Positions 6,860-14,170 of a stretch of 24,366 nt of DNA are shown in pieces. The DNA comes from an uncultured Bacilli bacterium (lineage in GTDB: Bacteria; Bacillota_I; Bacilli_A; RF39; UBA660). The number at the start of each line of letters is the position of its first letter. The first letter of the stretch is position 1. A program made the position numbers and the translations under genes. The notes beneath the pieces were generated by a model. It was not told the DNA's origin. It did not search any database and saw only the letters and a program-made list of their open reading frames with translations. The stretch spans positions 5,346 to 29,711 of the forward strand of contig CAJUCU010000010.1 in assembly GCA_910585335.1 (NCBI GenBank). Direction: 5' to 3'.

Positions 6860-8164
6860 ATGGATGAAAAGGAAATAATGGATTTGTATATGACAGAGGT
6901 AAAATCAAATCCACCGTTATCATCAGAAAAAACAGCAGAGTTATTGAAGAAATATAAAGAAAATGACGATATGGAAGCATTTCAAATGCTAGTAAAACAT
7001 AATTTAGCACTAGCTGTAAAAATAGCCAAGCAATATGAAAGTCATTGTCAATCAATGAGTTTATTAGATCTAATGCAAGAAGGTAGTCTAATATTAATGG
7101 ACGCTATTGAAAGATATGACTTAAATAGGGGAGTCAAGCTATCTGATTATATTGGAATGATGATAAGTAGATCTCTTCAAAGAAAAATAGATGAACAAGA
7201 TGCTATTATTAGAGTTTCAGTCAATTATAGGGTTGCAAGTCGAAGATACAATCGTTATATCGAAGATTCTGTCAAAAAAACAGGAAAAGAACCATCAATA
7301 AAAGAAGTTGCATCCTCTAAAAAATTCAGTGAAAAGCAAGTAATAAAAATAAAAAAACTGCAACTGTTTCAAACTAAATCATTAGATAGAATTATACTTG
7401 ATAGCCAAGAGGAAAAACAGATAACTCTTTATGACAAAGTAAAAACTGAAAATGATGAATTTGAAAATTTTATTCAGAATCAAGATAATATTGTTCTTCT
7501 AAGAGCACTTGCTGACTTTTTAACAAAAGAGGAGTATTACACTCTCTATTATAGAGTAATATGCAAGAACCAAAAAACATTAAAGAAAATAGGAGAGGAA
7601 TTAGGGGGAGTACATGCAGAAACTATAAGAGTAAGAGAAAAAAGAATAAAGGAAAAAATAGAATTTCTACTACCCAAAATCCAAAGACAAATAATAAAGA
7701 ATAATGGTCTAACTAACATAGATACCCGTGAATTAGTGCCACTAGAACCAAAAGAAAGACTTGCTTTATATTACCTAAAACATAATATAGGAGAAGTGCC
7801 TTATTATATTATTTATACGCAAATGTGTAATATGGAAAATGATAATTTTCTTTATTACCAAAGTAAATTTCCAGATCAAAAGGAAGAAATAAAAAGGTTT
7901 CAACAAGAAATACCTGATTTTATGAAAGAGTTTTTTACACCTGCTATATTAGATAAACTCTATGAGATGGAAAGCAAAAATCAAACAATAGGCGAAATAT
8001 TAGAACTAGATATAAAACCAGAAAATGCCTTTTTAAGAGATTTTTTCACTTTGTGCCCTGAACATAACGCACATTTAGAAAACACATTTAAAAGTGCATG
8101 GAAAGAAGAAAGTTCTAAAACGCCATATATAAAGAAAATACCAAGTGTTAATAAAGAAGGATAG
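6860..8164 (+). CDS. Divergent sigma-70-family factor with a C-terminal extension of unknown function
   Basis: The first 270 residues follow the sigma-70 layout. A region 1.2-like segment covers 8-35 (DLYMTEVKSNPPLSSEKTAE). Region 2 covers 38-112: LVKHNLALAVKIAKQY, the DLMQEGSLILMDAIERYD core-binding helix, then KLSDYIGMMISRSLQRKI. A region 3-like part covers 118-178 (KTGKEPSIKEVA). Region 4 with a helix-turn-helix covers about 215-268 (LKKIGEELGGVHAETIRVREKRIKEKI). In region 2.3 the aromatic pair of housekeeping factors (YATWWIRQAI) is absent, which suggests an alternative factor or a non-melting regulator. Residues 270-434 match no family I recognise. The ribosome site GGGGGGAG is very strong. 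It heads a cassette with two downstream genes. Sigma relationship is clear; promoter targets are unknown. Confidence 0.8.
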   Translation: MDEKEIMDLYMTEVKSNPPLSSEKTAELLKKYKENDDMEAFQMLVKHNLALAVKIAKQYESHCQSMSLLDLMQEGSLILMDAIERYDLNRGVKLSDYIGMMISRSLQRKIDEQDAIIRVSVNYRVASRRYNRYIEDSVKKTGKEPSIKEVASSKKFSEKQVIKIKKLQLFQTKSLDRIILDSQEEKQITLYDKVKTENDEFENFIQNQDNIVLLRALADFLTKEEYYTLYYRVICKNQKTLKKIGEELGGVHAETIRVREKRIKEKIEFLLPKIQRQIIKNNGLTNIDTRELVPLEPKERLALYYLKHNIGEVPYYIIYTQMCNMENDNFLYYQSKFPDQKEEIKRFQQEIPDFMKEFFTPAILDKLYEMESKNQTIGEILELDIKPENAFLRDFFTLCPEHNAHLENTFKSAWKEESSKTPYIKKIPSVNKEG

Positions 8165-8212
8165 TAAAAAATACATAAATGCCAAAAATGTGCTAAAAAA
8201 GAGGAGTATACT

Positions 8213-9229
8213 ATGCTAGAGTGGAATGAAAAGAAACTATTAGAAATACTAAAGGAACCTTTCCAATTAACGAAAGATATAGAATTAAATAAAAAAGTTC
8301 CAATAGGTTTAGAAATAGAATTTACCAAAGGAAACTATGACAATATTTTCAAAAGAGTAAACTCATTTTCATATTACAAAGATAAATATAATAAAAAATG
8401 GACCACCAAAAATGATGGATTTAATAATGAAGTGGTTTCGCCAATTTTTTATAATAAAGACAAAGATTGGGATACTTTATTTGCAATTACGGATATTTTG
8501 AAAAGTTGCAAAGCAAAACCATCAGAGAATGATTCACTTCAGATTTCTTTTGGATTGGAAATTTTCAATGAAAATAAAGAGGCACTTAATCGCTTTTTTA
8601 AGCTGTGGAAAGTCTTTGAAAAAGAAATATATCGTTTTTCTTATGGAAAAGAAGAAAAGGCAAGAATGATGCTTTATCAAAGAGCACTTCCAATTAGTTA
8701 TCGTATGATAGAATATTTCAAAAGTAATCCCAAAACAAATGAGAAAGATTACACTTTTATAGAGCAAATAAAAGACATTGGAACATTCATTCCACATCAA
8801 AAACTTTATGCAATCAATATAGTAGATACAAAACATTCATTAACAGGACTTCCTGAGAGAATAGAACTACGTCCAGTAAATGGAACGATAGACTCATTTT
8901 ATATTCAAAATGCCATTCAATTTTTTAGTCATTTTATAGAAAGTTGCCAAGATGATACAAAAAATTGGGATTTAATAGATAAAAAATATGAAGAAACAGC
9001 AGCTTTACAAGAAAATTTCTATGCACCTTCTGTCGAAGAAGATTATTCTACGTCTCTTTCATCAGGACAAACTTCACCTAAATATAGAGAAATAATAGAC
9101 GCTCCACCTGATTTAGAAGAAGCACTTCTATTAGGGAATTTTATTTATGGAGAAGATAATAACTTTCATAGAGCGTACTTAAAACAATATATAAAAACCG
9201 AAAAAAGTCTTCAAAAAATGCTAAAATAG
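8213..9229 (+). CDS. Putative amidoligase-family protein (glutamine-synthetase/GCS-like fold)
   Basis: The 338 residues show spaced motifs typical of the amidoligase_2 family of COOH-NH2 ligases. GLEIEF at 32-37 supplies two metal-binding acids. NDGFNNEVVSP at 67-77 matches the family DGS..E(L/V)VSP block. DSLQISFG at 107-114 sits where relatives have a histidine-rich G-H-V-H-V strand, and RIELRPVNGT at 216-225 matches the late E-x-R-x(2-3)-G-T block. Such enzymes join a carboxylate to an amine using ATP, often modifying peptides or proteins. The usual histidines are replaced by Q and S, so activity or metal use may differ. The last 70 residues look like a separate tail. AGAGGAG precedes the ATG. 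It lies 48 bases after the sigma-like gene. Assignment is from motif memory and needs a profile search. Confidence 0.6.
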   Translation: MLEWNEKKLLEILKEPFQLTKDIELNKKVPIGLEIEFTKGNYDNIFKRVNSFSYYKDKYNKKWTTKNDGFNNEVVSPIFYNKDKDWDTLFAITDILKSCKAKPSENDSLQISFGLEIFNENKEALNRFFKLWKVFEKEIYRFSYGKEEKARMMLYQRALPISYRMIEYFKSNPKTNEKDYTFIEQIKDIGTFIPHQKLYAINIVDTKHSLTGLPERIELRPVNGTIDSFYIQNAIQFFSHFIESCQDDTKNWDLIDKKYEETAALQENFYAPSVEEDYSTSLSSGQTSPKYREIIDAPPDLEEALLLGNFIYGEDNNFHRAYLKQYIKTEKSLQKMLK

Positions 9230-9263
9230 CGTATAATAACTACATAAAGAAAGAAGATAAAAT

Positions 9264-10034
9264 ATGACAGAAGAAGAGTTAGAACAAGAAAAAAAGATTA
9301 ACAAAGAGGCAATAACTCTTACAGAAAATAACATAGCAACAATGGAAAAAACAATAGAAACACAAAATTATTTACAAGAGAAAGACAAGAATCAAAAAGA
9401 AAAAGACTATCAAAAATTTTTAAATAGTCTAACAGTAGGAGAGGATGGTACCATTTTTGCACCACAGAGAAACTATAAATATACAACATTTTCTTTATCA
9501 GAATTTATTAATTATGCTTTTTCTTTGAAATATTATGAAAATAAATGCTCTGAAAATCATTTTCCATACATGGAGCTTACTTTTAAAGAAATAATAGAAT
9601 ATAATAAAACTACAAGAAAAGTGTTACGAGAAATGAGAAAGTATTCAGATGAAAAAACAATACAAAATCCTTATGGATTAGAAATTTATCCAAATCCTAG
9701 AGAAAATTTTGAATGTGCCGAGTCTACTTTATTAACAAATTGCATTTTCGCACCATCTATGTATAATTTACAAGAAGAATTAGAAACAGAAGGAATGACT
9801 GATGTTGTAGTAAATGCTCAATTGAAAACAATTATAATTAGTGATTCTCTAGATCAAAAAAGAATTCATTTTTCTGCTTTTTCTCCAGTTGACATCAGTA
9901 CTTTAAGTATGAGAGAAAAAAATGCCTTTTTTGGTGAAGAAGCCCAAAAGGCATTAGGAGTAACAATTGATGCTGCATTATTTGATAAACCGCAAGAGGA
10001 TGGAACTATCCAAAAAAAGCCATTAACGAAATAA
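9264..10034 (+). CDS. Conserved-looking protein of unknown function, third gene of the sigma/amidoligase cassette
   Basis: I do not recognise this 256-residue protein. Residues 1-52 are highly charged (E, K, Q) and probably a long helix or coiled coil. A mixed globular part of about 180 residues follows, with many aromatics. Four cysteines or histidines (C95, H99, C151, C160) do not form an obvious metal site. There is no signal peptide or membrane segment, so it should be cytoplasmic. The last 15 residues are charged. An AGAAAGAAG ribosome site precedes the ATG, 34 bases after the amidoligase stop. A TATAAT at 9232-9237 could give it a separate promoter, but its -35 is weak. It could be a partner or substrate of the amidoligase; that is guesswork from position only. 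Confidence 0.75.
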   Translation: MTEEELEQEKKINKEAITLTENNIATMEKTIETQNYLQEKDKNQKEKDYQKFLNSLTVGEDGTIFAPQRNYKYTTFSLSEFINYAFSLKYYENKCSENHFPYMELTFKEIIEYNKTTRKVLREMRKYSDEKTIQNPYGLEIYPNPRENFECAESTLLTNCIFAPSMYNLQEELETEGMTDVVVNAQLKTIIISDSLDQKRIHFSAFSPVDISTLSMREKNAFFGEEAQKALGVTIDAALFDKPQEDGTIQKKPLTK

Positions 10035-10065
10035 GGAGATTTCTCTTCTTTTTTTTTGGTTTTTA

Positions 10066-10074
10066 TGATAAAAT
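10066..10074 (+). promoter_or_regulatory. Putative mnmE promoter (TGA-TAAAAT)
   Basis: An extended -10, TGATAAAAT, follows a run of nine Ts after the unknown gene (10043-10057 region, with a weak GGAGA/TCTCT hairpin before it). It is 32 bases before the mnmE ATG. No clear -35 is visible. Confidence 0.45.
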
Positions 10075-10105
10075 AGCCCTAGTATTTATATGGGAAGTGG
10101 TCACT

Positions 10106-11461
10106 ATGAAAGATACTATCGTAGCAATTTCAACAGCATTAGGAGTTGGTGCTATTTCAATTGTTAGAGTAAGCGGAGAAGAAGCAATTAAAATTGTAAA
10201 CAATATTTTTACAGGAAAGGATTTAGAGAAAGTTGATTCTCACACCATTCATTATGGTTTTATAAAAGAGAAAGATGAACTAATTGATGAGGTATTAGTG
10301 ACTGTGATGAAAGCCCCTAAAACTTTTACGACAGAAGACATCGTCGAGATAAACTGCCATGGTGGAATCAATTCTACAAATCGTATTTTAGAAACGTTGC
10401 TAACAAATGGAGCACGACTAGCAGAAGCAGGAGAATTTACTAAACGTGCTTTTCTAAATGGACGTATTGATTTAACCCAAGCAGAAGCAGTTATGGATTT
10501 AATTGAAAGTAAAAGTGATTGTGCAAGACGCCAAGCCTTAGGACAATTAAATGGTAGTGTATCTAATCATATTGAAAATTTAAGAGCAAAAATAAAAGAT
10601 GTCCTAGCCAGTATTGAAGTAAACATTGACTATCCCGAATACTACGATATTGAAGTAGTAACCATTGATAAAATAAACAAAGTATCAGAAGAACTATTGA
10701 TAGAATTAGAAAAATTAATCAAAGAATCCAGAAATGGTGAAATGATCAAAGAAGGAATTAAAACCGTAATTATAGGACGACCAAACGTTGGAAAGAGTAG
10801 TATTTTAAATAATCTTTTAGAAGAAGAAAAAGCGATTGTTACAGATATTGAAGGGACCACTCGTGATATTGTAGAAGGAAGTATTCATTTCGAAGGAGTT
10901 CACTTAAATATCATTGATACAGCAGGAATAAGAAAGACAGAAGACATCATCGAAAAAATAGGAGTAGAGAAGAGTCTTTCTTTGATGAGTGATGCGAACT
11001 TAATCCTTTTAGTTTTAAATAGTGGAGAAGAATTAACAGAACAAGACAGAACTCTTCTTGAAAAAATAGATAAAGAAAAGACTATTGTGGTTCTAAATAA
11101 AAATGATTTAGCACCAAAACTAAACTTGGAAGACTTTAAAGACTATCAAGTGGTAAGTACTAATACCAAAGATTTAACAGGAGTAAGTCCGTTAAAAGAG
11201 AAAATCAAAGAGTTATTCCAGTTAGAAAAACTAGAAAATACGGATAGTACATATTTAAGTAATGCAAGACAAATTGCCTTAGTAAAAGAGGCAAAAAAAT
11301 CAGTAGAAGAGTGTCTTGCGGGAATAAGAAATGATTTACCAATTGATATGGTAACCATTGATTTAAAACATGCCTTTGATCTACTTGGAGAAATCATTGG
11401 TAAAGAGTACAGTGAAGAAATTATGGACCATTTATTTGCCAATTTCTGTGTTGGAAAATAA
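10106..11461 (+). CDS. mnmE: tRNA modification GTPase MnmE
   Basis: MnmE works with MnmG to add (carboxymethyl)aminomethyl groups to the wobble uridine of certain tRNAs, using a folate one-carbon unit and GTP. The ATG at 10106 is chosen over the GTG at 10097 because the family begins MxDTI and AAGTGG lies 5 bases upstream. It has an N-terminal folate-binding domain (DTIVAISTALGVGAISIVRVSG), a helical domain with GEFTKRAFLNGRIDLTQAEA, and an inserted G domain with GRPNVGKSS near residue 224, DTAGI, and NKND near 331. It ends FCVGK, with the conserved catalytic Cys. The length of 451 residues is normal. It lies 17 bases before mnmG. Confidence 0.97.
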   Translation: MKDTIVAISTALGVGAISIVRVSGEEAIKIVNNIFTGKDLEKVDSHTIHYGFIKEKDELIDEVLVTVMKAPKTFTTEDIVEINCHGGINSTNRILETLLTNGARLAEAGEFTKRAFLNGRIDLTQAEAVMDLIESKSDCARRQALGQLNGSVSNHIENLRAKIKDVLASIEVNIDYPEYYDIEVVTIDKINKVSEELLIELEKLIKESRNGEMIKEGIKTVIIGRPNVGKSSILNNLLEEEKAIVTDIEGTTRDIVEGSIHFEGVHLNIIDTAGIRKTEDIIEKIGVEKSLSLMSDANLILLVLNSGEELTEQDRTLLEKIDKEKTIVVLNKNDLAPKLNLEDFKDYQVVSTNTKDLTGVSPLKEKIKELFQLEKLENTDSTYLSNARQIALVKEAKKSVEECLAGIRNDLPIDMVTIDLKHAFDLLGEIIGKEYSEEIMDHLFANFCVGK

Positions 11462-11478
11462 AAGAAAGAAGGAATAAT

Positions 11479-13347
11479 ATGAAGTATGAAGTAATCGTTG
11501 TTGGAGGAGGCCATGCTGGTTGTGAAGCCGCTCTTTCTACCGCTAGAAAAAACCATAAAACGCTCCTTGTTACAGGAAATATTCAAAATATTGCGGATAT
11601 GCCTTGTAATCCTTCAATTGGAGGTCCAGCAAAAGGTGTAGTAGTGCGTGAGATAGATGCCCTAGGTGGAGAAATGGGAAGAAATGCCGATAAAGGGGCT
11701 CTTCAGATGAAAATGTTAAATACAAAAAAAGGCCCTGCTGTCCAAGCATTGCGTGCCCAAGCAGATAAAATTACTTATCCAAAAGAAATGTTAAAAACAT
11801 TACAACAACAGGAAAATTTAGACATCAAAGAATCATTAGTGGAAGATTTAATAGTGGAAGATAAAAAGATAAAAGGAGTAATTCTAGAAGATGGTACAGA
11901 AATTCTTTGTGATGCCGTAATATTAACCACAGGAACATATTTAAAAAGTAGTATTTTAAGAGGCGATACTAAAATAAGTGAAGGCCCACATGGGGAACGT
12001 CCTAGCAAATTTCTAAGCGACTCACTAAGAAAGCTAGGCTTTACCATTTTAAGATTAAAAACAGGAACACCGCCTAGAATTGAAAAGTCATCCATTGATT
12101 TTTCAAAAACATCGATAGAAACAGGCGACTCCACACCACACAGTTTTTCATATGATAAAAATATCTATTATGATGTAGAAAATCAAGAACCATGCCATTT
12201 AATTTATACAACCGAAAATACACATAAAATAATCAATGAAAACCTAGAAAAATCTAGTATGTATGGTGGTTATGTCGAAGGCGTAGGTCCTAGATATTGT
12301 CCATCTATTGAAGATAAAGTAGTAAGATTTAAAGATAAAGAACGTCATCAATTATTCTTAGAACCAGAAAGTAAATACTATGACGATATTTATGTTCAAG
12401 GTTTTTCAACTAGCATGCCAATTGATGTGCAAGAAAAAATGGTACATAGCCTGCCTGGACTGGAAAATGCTGTAATTAAAAAATATGCTTATGCCATTGA
12501 GTATGATGCAATCGATTCTAAACAACTAAAACAAAGTTTAGAATCGAAACTAATTGAAAATCTCTTCACAGCAGGACAAATTAATGGTACCAGTGGTTAT
12601 GAAGAAGCAGCAGGGCAAGGTTTAATCGCTGGAATCAATGCCTCATTAAAATTAGAAGGGAAAGAACCTCTTATTTTAAAAAGAAATGAGTCTTATATTG
12701 GTGTTTTAATTGATGATTTAGTAACCAAAGGAGTAAAAGATCCGTATCGCCTTTTAACTTCACGTGCAGAGTATCGCCTTTTATTAAGACATGATAATGC
12801 TGATTTACGTTTGAGAGAATATGGTTATCAAGTAGGCTTAATTTCTGAGGAAATCTATCAAAAGTTCCAAACAAAAAAAGAAAATATTCAAAAATTAAAA
12901 GAGTTATTACAAACTACCAAAATTACACCTAAAAAAGAGATAAATGAATATTTAAATACAATCCCAACGGCAGAATTAAAAGATGGTATTACTCTTTATA
13001 ACTTATTAAAACGACCTGAAGTGAAAATGGAACATATCAAACATTTCATAGAAGTTCCATTTGAGGATGATGTTTGTTATCAAATAGAAATCACTTGTCG
13101 CTATGAAGGTTATATCGAAAAAGCAGAAAAAGAAGCAGAGAAAATGCTGGCCTTAGAAAACAAAAAATTGCCAAGCGATATGGATTATAAAAAAATTCCT
13201 AATCTTGCCAGTGAAGCAGTAGAAAAACTAATGGCGATTCATCCAACCTCACTAGGTCAAGCTTCAAGAATTAGTGGTGTAAACCCTGCTGATATTTCTA
13301 TTTTGATGATTTATTTAAGAAAGCGAGAGAATGATGACAAAAGATGA
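11479..13347 (+). CDS. mnmG: tRNA uridine-5-carboxymethylaminomethyl modification enzyme MnmG (GidA)
   Basis: MnmG is the FAD- and NADH-dependent partner of MnmE. The FAD-binding GGGHAGCEAA lies at residues 8-17. Other landmarks are NPSIGGPAKG, the LKTGTPPRI motif, GQINGTSGYEEAAGQGL and LTSRAEYRLLLRHDNADLR, all characteristic. At 622 residues it is full length. AAGAAGG precedes the ATG. Its stop is the only TGA among the genes completed here, with an in-frame TAA two codons later. It overlaps the rsmG start by 17 bases. Confidence 0.98.
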   Translation: MKYEVIVVGGGHAGCEAALSTARKNHKTLLVTGNIQNIADMPCNPSIGGPAKGVVVREIDALGGEMGRNADKGALQMKMLNTKKGPAVQALRAQADKITYPKEMLKTLQQQENLDIKESLVEDLIVEDKKIKGVILEDGTEILCDAVILTTGTYLKSSILRGDTKISEGPHGERPSKFLSDSLRKLGFTILRLKTGTPPRIEKSSIDFSKTSIETGDSTPHSFSYDKNIYYDVENQEPCHLIYTTENTHKIINENLEKSSMYGGYVEGVGPRYCPSIEDKVVRFKDKERHQLFLEPESKYYDDIYVQGFSTSMPIDVQEKMVHSLPGLENAVIKKYAYAIEYDAIDSKQLKQSLESKLIENLFTAGQINGTSGYEEAAGQGLIAGINASLKLEGKEPLILKRNESYIGVLIDDLVTKGVKDPYRLLTSRAEYRLLLRHDNADLRLREYGYQVGLISEEIYQKFQTKKENIQKLKELLQTTKITPKKEINEYLNTIPTAELKDGITLYNLLKRPEVKMEHIKHFIEVPFEDDVCYQIEITCRYEGYIEKAEKEAEKMLALENKKLPSDMDYKKIPNLASEAVEKLMAIHPTSLGQASRISGVNPADISILMIYLRKRENDDKR

Positions 13348-13972
13348 ATTTAAAATAGCGCTAAAAGAACTGGAAATAGAACTGACCGAAGAACAATTAG
13401 AACTTCTGAATCAATTTTATCATTTACTAATAAATTGGAATGAAAAAATAAATTTAACAAGAATAACAGAAGAAAAAGACGTTTACTTAAAACATTTTTA
13501 TGATAGTCTAACTATTGTAAAAGTAGTAGATTTGAATAAAAAAGAAACACTTTGTGATGTGGGAACTGGAGCAGGATTTCCAGGAATCGTCTTAAAAATA
13601 GCCTTTCCTCATTTAAAAATTACATTACTAGATTCTCTTAATAAAAGAGTCATCTACTTAAATGAAATTATAAAAGAGTTAAATCTTAAAAATATAAAAG
13701 CAATCCATACAAGAGGAGAAGACTATAAAGAAACATTTGATGTAGTAACAGCAAGAGCAGTGGCCAATATAGAAAAATTAGTCACTTATACGATGCATTT
13801 GGTTAAAAAAGAGGGTATTTTTGTCGCTATGAAAGGGAATGTAGAAGAAGAATTGACAAATAATATCCAAAAGAAAATAGAGAAAAAATACAAAATAAAA
13901 AATATAGAAAAGTTTTTATTACCAAAAGAAAGTAGCATGAGAAGTTTAGTTGTAATAGAACGAAGAAAATAG
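13331..13972 (+). CDS. rsmG: 16S rRNA (guanine-527-N7)-methyltransferase RsmG (GidB)
   Basis: RsmG is the SAM-dependent methyltransferase acting on G527 of 16S rRNA; its loss gives low-level streptomycin resistance in other bacteria. The N-terminal LLINWNEKINLTRITE and HFYDSLT are characteristic. The SAM-binding loop DVGTGAGFPGI lies near residue 77, and TARAVANIEKL and AMKGN follow. The 213 residues fall in the normal range (about 210-240). Two adjacent ATGs (13331, 13334) could start it. It overlaps mnmG and ends before a strong terminator. Confidence 0.96.
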   Translation: MMTKDEFKIALKELEIELTEEQLELLNQFYHLLINWNEKINLTRITEEKDVYLKHFYDSLTIVKVVDLNKKETLCDVGTGAGFPGIVLKIAFPHLKITLLDSLNKRVIYLNEIIKELNLKNIKAIHTRGEDYKETFDVVTARAVANIEKLVTYTMHLVKKEGIFVAMKGNVEEELTNNIQKKIEKKYKIKNIEKFLLPKESSMRSLVVIERRK

Positions 13973-14079
13973 GATTTTGAAATATAAACCAAATCGTCCA
14001 ACAAATTGATAAGGCAAATCATTATTTTAATCATAATATAAATGGATAAAATAGAAATGAAATTGTCTAATATTTACAG

Positions 14080-14117
14080 AGAAATCTTAAAAAAGCCATT
14101 GAAAGATTTCTTTTTTT
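14080..14117 (+). terminator. Terminator of the mnmE-mnmG-rsmG unit
   Basis: AGAAATCTT (14080-14088) pairs with AAGATTTCT (14103-14111) over a 14-base loop, followed by more Ts to 14117. The preceding 107 bases after rsmG hold no gene that I can support. The -35 of the next promoter lies inside this hairpin. Confidence 0.85.
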
Positions 14118-14127
14118 GTTCTATAAT
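14099..14127 (+). promoter_or_regulatory. Promoter of the noc-like gene, embedded in the preceding terminator
   Basis: -35 TTGAAA (14099-14104) and -10 TATAAT (14122-14127) are separated by 17 bases. The -35 overlaps the loop and 3' arm of the terminator hairpin. Confidence 0.75.
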
Positions 14128-14170
14128 GTAGTGTAGGGGAACTAAAAAAGAATAAAAGTGAGGGATGTCT

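Noticed and set aside
12751..12766. Possible parS site (TTCACGTG core) inside mnmG
   Set aside because: Only about 9-10 of 16 bases fit TGTTTCACGTGAAACA, and the bases encode the conserved TSRAEYR motif. A second partial match in parB near 16813 is equally weak. I found no good parS or Noc (ATTTCCCGGGAAAT) site by eye in this window.
13786..14034. Minus-strand open frames over rsmG, dnaA, noc, parB and other genes
   Set aside because: They lie opposite well-identified genes, have biased composition and no ribosome sites, and are shadows of the real frames.
13973..14079. Possible small RNA or tRNA after rsmG
   Set aside because: The stretch is AT-rich with no cloverleaf, no promoter and no conserved RNA motif that I can recognise.
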